From the IMG/VR virus record IMGVR_UViG_3300009597_000105, positions 1 to 29,389 of that record: 29,389 nt of DNA; one strand, given 5' to 3'. This DNA is from a virus. Under the pieces are notes generated by a model. That model saw nothing but the letters and a program-made list of their open reading frames with translations, was not told the DNA's origin and made no database searches. Below are positions 23,701 through 29,389 of the stretch, one piece after another. Position 1 is the first letter of the stretch; the number at the start of each line of letters is the position of its first letter. A program made the position numbers and the translations under genes.

Positions 23701-25947
23701 GAGGTTATCTTCAAGTCTGAGACTAAGGATTTCTACAAGGCGAAAGATAGCTACGATTATGCTCTTACAATCAAGGAACCACAGATAAATTCTGCTCTGG
23801 AGAAAGTTGGCAGACTTGCTAACTTTTTCCCAGAAACTAGTGCTGCGAATGTGATTGAGGATTACGTGCGCCACATTCAGAAGCAGGAAGCTTCCATCGT
23901 GCGCCTTGGTATGGAGACTGTGCGCTCTCAACTTTATGCTGACCTGCGCAGCCTTGGAAAGCAGTTTGAACAGATTGGAACCAGCAAAGCACAAGCTGAT
24001 GTAAAGAAATTCAAGTCCCAGATTGAGAACCCATTTGAAGAATACATAAAGATGGGATTGGATATTAGCAAGCGTAGTGAATACACACTTATGCACGAAG
24101 CTAATGAGTTTACAGAATCTCTTGGTAAGACTGCATACAGAGTGTTTGGAGAGAACAAAGAGAAAGCTCTCCAAAAGTTGCTGCCTTGGGAAGAAGCAAA
24201 CAAGTTGGCTGAACGCTATGGTATTGCTGGTCCTTACAGAGATGCAGATGCTTACATTGCTGCTAACTCGCCAGCAGATAAGAGTCTGACGAAGGAGTTT
24301 GTAGCAAAAGCGAATATGTTTATGGTGAATTTCACCCTGCGTCTGGATATGGCGCAGAGCCTTATTAACATCATCTCTACACCCGTTTTGCTTTCTACAG
24401 AAATGGCAAGTATCCGGAACCTGGTAGCGAACGACTCTGCACTTGCTGGGAAGTTGAATGAACTCAGAAGCATTGCGGTTCCTGGGGAAAACTTCCGCGT
24501 TCCTTCTACTGTAGGACTCATTGCTGGAGCAATCAAAGAGTTTTGGGGACCAGAAAAAAATGCTCTTATTGCTCGGTACACCAGCATTGGTGCTATCAAA
24601 GATACAATGAGCAAGTATCATGAAATGATAGACCATCTTTCTGTGGTTCCAGGACAGGCTGTCAGTAAGTACAAGGAGCTTGGAGACAAGGCAGTAGAAA
24701 TTGGTGCAAAATTCTCTGGTAATCTTTGGTCCGAAGAGTTTACACGCTTTGTAAGTGCCAATGTGATGCACCGCCTTACCGATCCTATTGTTGCTGCTGG
24801 AAAAATGAGCAAAGCAGAACAAGATGCCTACATGAGTATCTTTGTCAACCGTGTGCAGGGCAACTATTTAGCTTCCCAGCGCCCAATTGCATTTCAAGGT
24901 GTGCTAGGTGCAGCAGTTTCCCTCTTTCAAACCTACCAGTTTAACCTGCTACAGCAGTTGTTCCGCCATGTGGAGAACCAAGACAAACGGGCTGTGTTTA
25001 CCCTGATGGGTATGCAAGGTGGACTCTATGGAATGAATGGAATACCATTCTTCGAGGCTACTAACAACTACCTCATTGGCCAGAGTAGTCTTAATCCTGC
25101 GCACAGAGATGCGTATTCTGTTGCAGCTACAGGTTCCACAGCAATCACAGGTGGAACTGCAATGGGTGAGTGGATGATGTATGGAACTGCCAGCGCATTT
25201 CCTTTCTGGAGTTCTAATGCACCTGCACTCTACACCAGAGGGGATATTAACCCGCGCCATGTGACGATTCTGCCGATACTTCCTACTGACATTGTAGCTG
25301 TTGATGGTAGTATTCGGCTTGTGAAGAATCTTTGGGATTTGGGAAAGAAACTTGGTGGTGGTGCTGACATTTCTGGATCACTTTTAGAGGGGCTTGAACA
25401 CAATGGAATTAACAGACCGCTTGCGGGGTTCGCGCAGATTGTCACAGGACGGAGTACGACGAGTAAGGGTGGTATCATCAGTGCCAATAATGACTTCTTC
25501 TCTATTGCAACCCTTTCCAGGTTGGCAGGTGCTAAACCGATGGATGAATCTTTGGCGCTTAATACCTACTTCAGACTTCATGGATACCAAGCAGCAGACC
25601 AGCAGAGATTGGAGGAACTTGGTGAGGTAGTAAAGACGAAGCTGAGGAAGAATCAGATGCCTACGCCTGAGGAACTAGGGGAGTTCCAGCGCAAGTATGC
25701 TGCAAGTGGTGGAAGAATTGAAAATTATGGAAAGGCGATACAACGGTGGAGTGTGGATGCGAATACATCCATTGTGAACAAGCTAATCCAGCAACACCAA
25801 AGTACTTACAGCAAGAGGATGGTTGAAATTATGGGCGGAACTACTCTGCCAGATTACAGGAATTCTAGCAGAGTAGCCCGCACACAGCAAGCAGCCGGGA
25901 CAGTAGGTGCGCTTGCATCGGAAGAAGAAGCTGAGGAAGTTCAGTGA
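20710..25947 (+). CDS. Giant internal virion (ejection) protein
   Basis: The 1745-aa product is likely the largest part of the DNA-ejection apparatus, the positional counterpart of T7 gp16 (about 1300 aa). No enzyme motif was found. There are two hydrophobic segments near the N-terminus, about residues 87-117 (AIDVVGFAVTSLVPGG) and 196-226 (NIIKSSVAFGLLGGGIE), which could insert in the host membrane. The middle is mixed alpha-beta and charged. The conserved-looking stretch near residue 1405 (ASLFQTYQ-type, seen as AVSLFQTYQFN) is typical of large podovirus internal proteins. The C-terminus is acidic (EEEAEEVQ). The start has only a weak ribosome binding site, 11 bases after the previous stop. 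The stop overlaps the end of a - strand gene. Low enzyme content fits a channel-forming structural protein. Confidence 0.78.
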   Translation: MANTPDNPFMVAADIANMQAGASESITDNIGSFTHAALVSGFASIYNTGADLINVFGGDIEKIDVAKNLTDNDSDLGAYYKENKNAIDVVGFAVTSLVPGGLALKGLQMAKAGTLIGPYGRALGFFSDNRTKYLNAAIEDLASSGGTIYGQINRNKLLAMGWGAADQILQVAAFETAVATTMKQSPLLEKDEFSTVVGNIIKSSVAFGLLGGGIEAIAIHSAFKGASKIIDSDMRKYDILKHTQGDMPEGHKAYYLLQSMLELPKEGKNLEYMHRFLPEGEKMVLPTKEAFEAARESATRRGWGELREMSSKIAGGDTPIADAFAHFIEKKVVEMQQAGTPDDQILDLMQGYLLNVSKVNRVEKGAADGLGKIGYVTGQLSTEALAKIRTTDDFLAAIVTRAPTSDTLSKTPYEFVGEARNIKIGLVGESASAPVEGNFARFLNPSEAFDAGFDAVMLRNGTVRINPESKVIVHRADPILLPRQYFHIPTGSFSFTAFPTIADLATSARPLSLVGNKDAVVAGLEGVKVMKQFDEFPLSEIDSIRASSRYAWVAFQSGRKEEFITQVPAKVAATDFPMLERIFQEGASKHLTVEIVNADGISRTVEDILNFGTWLRGQKLSSLQQHLAENGAEDLLSLGVKLNVEPNWIGRAIASNFVNSEEVAAGFSIPLHRSLFPANVEMRWDFSGNIKLSNELVASNPAPITTVIGGKEVKAVTKDAANVMVQHLPDGAGNSIYGILGAEYAVKIGEQQANDAFGAVFGAEKLQRIVKLDADAAIKIADQRGAGPSTFGFANADYGDPLRATLQYDGQLVNIWTKERSNASLTGFQAGFIKIADNKEAAAELGILDTALRKSAEQFTVHPENSKIIINIKALVKNEDGQKVVSKEKLESLKKAGIRTTFEIKNDDVAEHISRFVDINRRWVDERKVLYASRGWNLNWNPDVIHVPPVDTGRFPFFAFVRQKPGFIGASSEVSMITARTESQLRALAAEVPINEFEVIFKSETKDFYKAKDSYDYALTIKEPQINSALEKVGRLANFFPETSAANVIEDYVRHIQKQEASIVRLGMETVRSQLYADLRSLGKQFEQIGTSKAQADVKKFKSQIENPFEEYIKMGLDISKRSEYTLMHEANEFTESLGKTAYRVFGENKEKALQKLLPWEEANKLAERYGIAGPYRDADAYIAANSPADKSLTKEFVAKANMFMVNFTLRLDMAQSLINIISTPVLLSTEMASIRNLVANDSALAGKLNELRSIAVPGENFRVPSTVGLIAGAIKEFWGPEKNALIARYTSIGAIKDTMSKYHEMIDHLSVVPGQAVSKYKELGDKAVEIGAKFSGNLWSEEFTRFVSANVMHRLTDPIVAAGKMSKAEQDAYMSIFVNRVQGNYLASQRPIAFQGVLGAAVSLFQTYQFNLLQQLFRHVENQDKRAVFTLMGMQGGLYGMNGIPFFEATNNYLIGQSSLNPAHRDAYSVAATGSTAITGGTAMGEWMMYGTASAFPFWSSNAPALYTRGDINPRHVTILPILPTDIVAVDGSIRLVKNLWDLGKKLGGGADISGSLLEGLEHNGINRPLAGFAQIVTGRSTTSKGGIISANNDFFSIATLSRLAGAKPMDESLALNTYFRLHGYQAADQQRLEELGEVVKTKLRKNQMPTPEELGEFQRKYAASGGRIENYGKAIQRWSVDANTSIVNKLIQQHQSTYSKRMVEIMGGTTLPDYRNSSRVARTQQAAGTVGALASEEEAEEVQ

Positions 25948-26486
25948 GTCCCAGCAGCAGGAGAATTTGCAACCTTTTGAGCCTTTACAATAGTATCAAA
26001 CTGTTGCAGCATTCCTAGAATATTCGGCGGAATCCAGCCTTCAGGCTTGAGAATCTTTCCATCTTCCCGCCGCACGACTTCATCCTTTACCTTCCTCATG
26101 TTTGCTTCCTGCACTAGGGAGAATGCAGTGTCGAAGGGAAGTCCCAACTCTACACAAACTCCCATAGTGACGTAGCAGAGGTCAGCACAAGAGTCTAGCA
26201 CCTTTGCTAGATTTTCCATGCTGTAGTCGGTGGATAGAGCAGTAAGTTCCACCAACAGCTCCTGTTCACATTCCTCCACTATCAGACGTATCCGGCGCGT
26301 TATATCTTCAGGAGTAGCTTTCTCTCCGAAGCCTCGCGCAGGTAATCCTGCTAGTATGTGGAATACTCTTACCATATCGAACATGGTAGGATACTGTACT
26401 TCAGCTCTGCCCGACAGTGGGACATTTTGTACTTCTGCCCACTTCGGATTAGTTCCAGGCATTTTGCGATCTTGATTGTTAATCAA
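25941..26486 (-). CDS. MazG/HisE-like nucleotide pyrophosphohydrolase
   Basis: The 181-aa product should split a nucleoside triphosphate or related nucleotide into the monophosphate and pyrophosphate. It shows the all-alpha NTP-pyrophosphohydrolase pattern: an acidic helix (RLIVEECEQELLVEL) supplying the first metal-binding Glu pair, and a second helix with LDSCADLCYV that supplies the Asp pair. A conserved LPFDTAFSLVQEANMRKV helix and a REDGKILKPEGW tail typical of phage HisE/MazG-like proteins follow. The start is a TTG at 26486, chosen because AGGAG lies 6 bases upstream; an ATG at 26462 would give a shorter form. It is the last gene of the - strand block and its stop overlaps that of the + strand giant gene. 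It may clean the nucleotide pool or lower alarmone levels; the substrate is not known. Confidence 0.85.
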   Translation of the reverse strand: MINNQDRKMPGTNPKWAEVQNVPLSGRAEVQYPTMFDMVRVFHILAGLPARGFGEKATPEDITRRIRLIVEECEQELLVELTALSTDYSMENLAKVLDSCADLCYVTMGVCVELGLPFDTAFSLVQEANMRKVKDEVVRREDGKILKPEGWIPPNILGMLQQFDTIVKAQKVANSPAAGTH

Positions 26487-26492
26487 TTTTTT

Positions 26493-26497
26493 CTCCT
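26493..26497 (-). promoter_or_regulatory. Ribosome binding site selecting the TTG start at 26486
   Basis: AGGAG on the - strand lies 6 bases before TTG 26486. The next in-frame ATG (26462) is 30 bases from this site, too far, so the TTG start is preferred. Confidence 0.65.
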
Positions 26498-26503
26498 AAT
26501 ATC

Positions 26504-26827
26504 TTATAGTGTGTTAAGTAACATTGCACTTGTACCTTCATTAACTGCGTTGCTTTTTTTCCTGTTGTGGTGCCTGTCAAGTTTTATCAACGCCAGAATA
26601 AACACTTTGTTGAAATCTTTTTTCCCCCAAAATGTAACAGCACTGGAGTCATCATGCAAAGGTCGATGCTTGAATGGTCCGCGCAGTTGGTGACTACCAC
26701 TACCATCTGATACTGTTACTGGTAGTTCTAGGTAGAAACGAACACCTGTAAATGTTTGTCCATCAATATACTTCTCCACAATTTGAATTCGATCTGTTAT
26801 TTCTTCTGCATACACATTAACTCTCAT
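26504..26827 (-). CDS. Conserved phage protein of unknown function (MRVNVYAEE type)
   Basis: The 107-aa product begins MRVNVYAEE and has a beta-rich first half (residues 1-45, GVRFYLELPV). A polar part and an SAVTFWGKKDFNKV segment follow, then a basic tail. I recall this type of protein as widespread in phage replication blocks, without a known function. The ATG at 26827 is chosen over a GTG at 26833 because AGGAG lies 8 bases before the ATG and only 2 before the GTG. It starts 2 bases after the preceding stop and ends 17 bases before the pyrophosphohydrolase start. Confidence 0.75.
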   Translation of the reverse strand: MRVNVYAEEITDRIQIVEKYIDGQTFTGVRFYLELPVTVSDGSGSHQLRGPFKHRPLHDDSSAVTFWGKKDFNKVFILALIKLDRHHNRKKSNAVNEGTSAMLLNTL

Positions 26828-26829
26828 GT

Positions 26830-27006
26830 TCACTGCTCCTTATATTCCTTCAAAAGTTGTAAATTTTTCCAACAAGATTCTGCTTCTTCTTTACTGTTAA
26901 AACGACCAATAAATTTTCGAGGAATAGATTGTTCAAGTCTCCATAATTTACTCCTAGATTCAAACCAAATATATTTATCTTTTATATTAAAAGTTCTGTT
27001 AATCAT
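26830..27006 (-). CDS. Small basic-aromatic protein, unknown
   Basis: The product is 58 aa from the ATG at 27006, or 68 aa from a TTG at 27036. It contains several aromatic and basic residues (KYIWFESRSKLWRLEQ, then a short KFIGRF strand) and ends in a Glu/Lys helix. The W/F-containing strand pair followed by a helix may be a small alpha-beta fold. Neither start has a good ribosome binding site, so the start is uncertain; I prefer the ATG. It lies between the helicase-like gene and the MRVNVYAEE-type gene in the - strand operon. No family is recognised. Confidence 0.55.
   Translation of the reverse strand: MINRTFNIKDKYIWFESRSKLWRLEQSIPRKFIGRFNSKEEAESCWKNLQLLKEYKEQ
26836..26840 (-). promoter_or_regulatory. 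Ribosome binding site selecting ATG 26827
   Basis: AGGAG on the - strand lies 8 bases before ATG 26827 and 2 bases before the in-frame GTG at 26833. Normal spacing supports the ATG. Confidence 0.65.
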
Positions 27007-27047
27007 ACTTTGGTGAGTTGTAGTCCAGTTCGTCAACTAAAATATTA

Positions 27048-28295
27048 TTAAGCATCTCTATATTCTTTTAATAAAGAATAATCTACGTAAAGCATCTTGC
27101 GATCAAGAGGTCGCTGACGCGGCAAGAATCCTTCACCTTTCACTACTTGAATCTTATCTGCATTCTGCAAATTCACCAGCAAGTTACTCAGATCACTTAC
27201 CTTTTCCAAGTCATTACTTACTACCTTCCACAAAGATGGAAGTCCCAACGGCTTCTTTGTATCGTAGAGCACACTCATTATTTTATTAGCAGCTTCTGCG
27301 TTACGTGATTTGCCAAACTCTCCGAGTGCTTTAGGCATGGAGGCTTCTGTATATGTGAGCAAACTATTCGCGAGCAGGATATCCTGCATCTCAAGAACGC
27401 GTGATAGTCTTGAGGCTCCACAGACAATACACAGCTTAAGTAAATGCGTGAATCGTCGAGTAGAGTAGTGCTTAAACCGTTGATCTTCAAGATCATGCCA
27501 GCTCCTATAAATTATATCAAGTGCTCGCCGCGCATCTTCACGGATAACAATTGTGCCTGTTATTTTCTCTCGTATCTGCTGAAACATTGCTATCATTTCC
27601 GCACGTAACTTCTCATCACCAGAATCTAGGAAGGTAAACTTCTTGCCACTAGGTTCAGAGTAGACAAGGATTTCCCTGCTGATTATTCCCTGACCTAAAG
27701 ACTGTGGGGGAAACATTTCCTGAAAGCCTGTATGTGTATTGCCCCCAAGCTGTGAGATTGTAGGTTGGTAAATCTTCACACTTTTACTATTCTTTAGTCT
27801 GTAGGTATAGAACATCTTAGGCTTGTCCCAGTCCCACAGGTCGCCAAGGTCAGAGAGAAACTCAAGGTCTCCTTTTGGAAGAAAGTTGTTGAACTCTGGT
27901 GCTACTATCAGTACTTCTTGTGGATCATGACCAGCAGTTTCAATAGCATCACTTCCAAAAAGATTCTCAAATACAGCATCTGTTCCTTTCTTCCCTTCGC
28001 GCTCACCTTCCAAATCCATTAGAAACTTTTCTTTCCTGGTTTTAGTCGCACTGAAAGTAGTGTACCCTGCATCAAACAAGAGACTCATGACTGTATTTGT
28101 TGCAGTGTTTTTTCTTGTTCCAGGGTTTCCAATGAGCATTACATAGTGATTAGGGAAAACTCTGAAACGCCCCATGTCTATTAGTGCCCGGCGCCCGATG
28201 AAGGCACCAATAGCAACGACTAAACTCCACCGATAGTATATCAGCGGAGGTTCCGTTTTCTCTATATACTTAAAGAACAGGTCAAACAGATTCAC
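27048..28295 (-). CDS. Replication ATPase, DUF3987/helicase-like
   Basis: The 415-aa product is probably a replicative helicase-like ATPase. It has a P-loop (GNPGTRKNT, residues 56-64) after a hydrophobic strand (YVMLI). The residue after the Lys is Asn rather than the usual Ser/Thr. A second strand (VLIVAPEFNNFL) is in the place of a Walker B, with the acidic Glu in APEF. A later block with TISQLGGNTHTGFQ, then GQGIISREILVYSE, is the pattern of the DUF3987-type phage ATPases, where a Gly-rich turn leads to an arginine. The C-terminus is a winged-helix-like basic region. It starts at a GTG without a strong ribosome binding site. Position next to the polymerase gene supports a replication role. 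Helicase activity itself cannot be shown from the sequence. Confidence 0.72.
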   Translation of the reverse strand: MNLFDLFFKYIEKTEPPLIYYRWSLVVAIGAFIGRRALIDMGRFRVFPNHYVMLIGNPGTRKNTATNTVMSLLFDAGYTTFSATKTRKEKFLMDLEGEREGKKGTDAVFENLFGSDAIETAGHDPQEVLIVAPEFNNFLPKGDLEFLSDLGDLWDWDKPKMFYTYRLKNSKSVKIYQPTISQLGGNTHTGFQEMFPPQSLGQGIISREILVYSEPSGKKFTFLDSGDEKLRAEMIAMFQQIREKITGTIVIREDARRALDIIYRSWHDLEDQRFKHYSTRRFTHLLKLCIVCGASRLSRVLEMQDILLANSLLTYTEASMPKALGEFGKSRNAEAANKIMSVLYDTKKPLGLPSLWKVVSNDLEKVSDLSNLLVNLQNADKIQVVKGEGFLPRQRPLDRKMLYVDYSLLKEYRDA

Positions 28296-28319
28296 GGCAG
28301 TAGCCGCAGGTGGCAGTAG

Positions 28320-28523
28320 CTACTTCCGCAGTTTGTGTATCCAGAATCTAACTACTGTTTTCCCTTCTGCGTCCACAAAAGTAGACTGTCTAACTTCAAT
28401 GTTCTCTGGCTTTGTATCTGGGTGCCGTTTGAAGTACTGTGCTACCAAACAAGTTATGTTTTGGCTAAGTGTGTCAGATGCTTGTTTTGCTATTTCTGAA
28501 GGTGTTAGTGCTGCTGCTGTCAT
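28320..28523 (-). CDS. Small replication-block protein, unknown
   Basis: The 67-aa product has an N-terminal helix (TPSEIAKQASDTLSQN), a second helix ending in KRHPDTKPENI, and a C-terminal beta-hairpin (STFVDAEGKTVVRFWIHK). Its ATG overlaps the polymerase stop (ATGA), so it is translated with the polymerase. It ends 24 bases before the helicase-like gene. Small coupled proteins at this place may act as polymerase or helicase accessory factors, but no family is recognised. Confidence 0.65.
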   Translation of the reverse strand: MTAAALTPSEIAKQASDTLSQNITCLVAQYFKRHPDTKPENIEVRQSTFVDAEGKTVVRFWIHKLRK

Positions 28524-29389
28524 TTTAAATCACTCCATCGTTTTCCACCGGAAGCCATGCCTATTGGTATGACCATTGTGCGCTTCACTTTGTCTGCACC
28601 AACAATCTCTACTGGAACTGTAAACATCTTCTTCACTTCTGTATTTACCCACTCTGCCCCTTCCTTATACTGGTAAGGAGTAGAATCATGGATGTTGGCC
28701 TTGATGCGAACTACACCTATGAACTTCCCATACACTTGTTCCCACCAAAGCTTGTAGAAGTTTCTATTGGTAATCATCCCAGAAAGATTCTGGGGTTTGT
28801 GTGCTACCATTGAGTTGAAGTAGTGGTGGTTATTCTTAGGATCACCAAAACACCAGCGAGTATGGCCTAATGGACTGGTAAGCCGTTTAGTAATCTCAAT
28901 CTCTGTTACTACTGACTGGTAGAATAGCCCCTTTACTTGTGGGTATGCTGCCGCAGATCGCTTCAACAGCAAAGCACACACCGCCTTTAGTGTCATCTTT
29001 GGATCAAGTCGCAACAGCAGTTTCGCCTTCGTTACATTCTTTGGCCCCATTGTATTTAGCAGCGTATTTTCCTTCATGTTGTAATTATCCCCATGACCAA
29101 TACGCTTTGCTAGGTAGCGAATGCCATCTGCTTCCTTATCTACAGGCTTCTCAGTTTTTTGATCCCATATTTTTTCATAAGGTATCCCGAAAAACTCTTT
29201 AACATTCCAAGCATGAAAATCTTTTCCTGACTCGACAAGCCAGAGAAGCTTGGAGTCTCCCGATAAATAAGCGACACACCTAGCTTCGGATTGCTTACAA
29301 TCGGGTTCTGAAAGTAACCATCCACTATCGCTAACGAGGAATTGTTTAATGCTATCTCCCCGTGGAATGTTCTGGATTTGAAATCCCAA
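28520..29389 (-). CDS. Family A DNA polymerase, C-terminal polymerase domain (5' end outside window)
   Basis: The visible 289 residues are the palm and fingers of a family A replicative polymerase. The frame runs to the window edge and the first visible residues (FQIQNIPRGD) are an internal conserved stretch, so the N-terminal exonuclease part is outside. Motif A is EPDCKQSEARCVAYLSGD, with the catalytic Asp at visible residue 30. Motif B is RYLAKRIGHGDNYNMK, where R91 and K95 match the usual R...K pair and Y103 matches the late Tyr. The position usually Phe or Tyr (E. coli 762) is His (visible residue 99). Motif C is NIHDSTPYQ, with D235 followed by Ser instead of Glu. The P-Q motif (HKPQNLSGM) is present. 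It is the first gene of the visible replication operon, coupled to the next by ATGA. Confidence 0.88.
   Translation of the reverse strand: MGFQIQNIPRGDSIKQFLVSDSGWLLSEPDCKQSEARCVAYLSGDSKLLWLVESGKDFHAWNVKEFFGIPYEKIWDQKTEKPVDKEADGIRYLAKRIGHGDNYNMKENTLLNTMGPKNVTKAKLLLRLDPKMTLKAVCALLLKRSAAAYPQVKGLFYQSVVTEIEITKRLTSPLGHTRWCFGDPKNNHHYFNSMVAHKPQNLSGMITNRNFYKLWWEQVYGKFIGVVRIKANIHDSTPYQYKEGAEWVNTEVKKMFTVPVEIVGADKVKRTMVIPIGMASGGKRWSDLK

Noticed and set aside
23656-24822. A 388-codon open frame on the - strand inside the giant internal virion gene
   Set aside because: Cys/Phe/His-rich composition typical of antisense shadow, no motif, and overlap with another antisense frame.
1-29389. tRNA genes, CRISPR arrays, insertion sequences, integrase or attachment sites
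   Set aside because: I looked for cloverleaf-like stretches, regularly spaced DNA repeats, transposase motifs and tyrosine or serine recombinase patterns and found none I could support.

Overview
The window is a section of a tailed double-stranded DNA phage genome with a podovirus (short-tail, T7-like) gene order. The block from terminase large subunit through portal, scaffold, major capsid, adaptor, nozzle, lysis genes and three internal virion (ejection) proteins is continuous on the + strand (1-25947). A replication block lies on the - strand (25941-29389). No integrase, repressor, tRNA, rRNA or CRISPR array is visible, so nothing indicates lysogeny. No T7-type RNA polymerase gene lies inside the window. 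The host cannot be read from the sequence. Cell-wall enzymes (an M15-type endolysin and a lytic transglycosylase domain) fit a peptidoglycan-walled bacterium, and a GH5 endoglucanase hints at a host or biofilm that presents beta-1,4-glucan.

Layout. 1-6179 is head assembly: terminase C-terminus, portal, a small protein, a scaffold-like protein, a putative head decoration protein, the major capsid protein (resembling the SU10/DUF5309 type) with a possible terminator behind it, and a small head protein. 6195-11062 is the tail: adaptor, a 610-aa fibre-like protein with a carbohydrate-binding-like region, a small protein, a nozzle-like protein and another tail-associated protein. 11062-14363 is an accessory structural region. 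It holds a poly-glycine protein, two clearly GC-richer genes (11377-12525), a zinc-ribbon protein, a virion-like protein and a protein with six PNLL-type repeats.

14373-16723 is the lysis module: a two-TM holin-like protein (58 aa), a one-TM coiled-coil protein, a GH5 endo-beta-1,4-glucanase, a small protein and a compact M15-type peptidase endolysin. 16723-25947 encodes three consecutive internal virion proteins: an ADGG-motif protein, a lytic-transglycosylase protein and a 1745-aa protein. They probably form the trans-envelope DNA-ejection channel.

The - strand, read from 29389 down, holds the family A DNA polymerase (C-terminal half only), a 67-aa protein, a DUF3987/helicase-like ATPase, a short protein, a conserved phage protein and a MazG/HisE-like pyrophosphohydrolase. 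The two blocks meet tail to tail with stop codons overlapping by 7 bp. Genes are packed with TAATG and ATGA junctions, and no gap exceeds about 65 bases. The most unusual points are the GH5 glucanase inside the lysis module, the six-repeat protein, the GC-rich two-gene island, and the non-canonical residues in the polymerase (motifs B and C) and the helicase-like Walker A.
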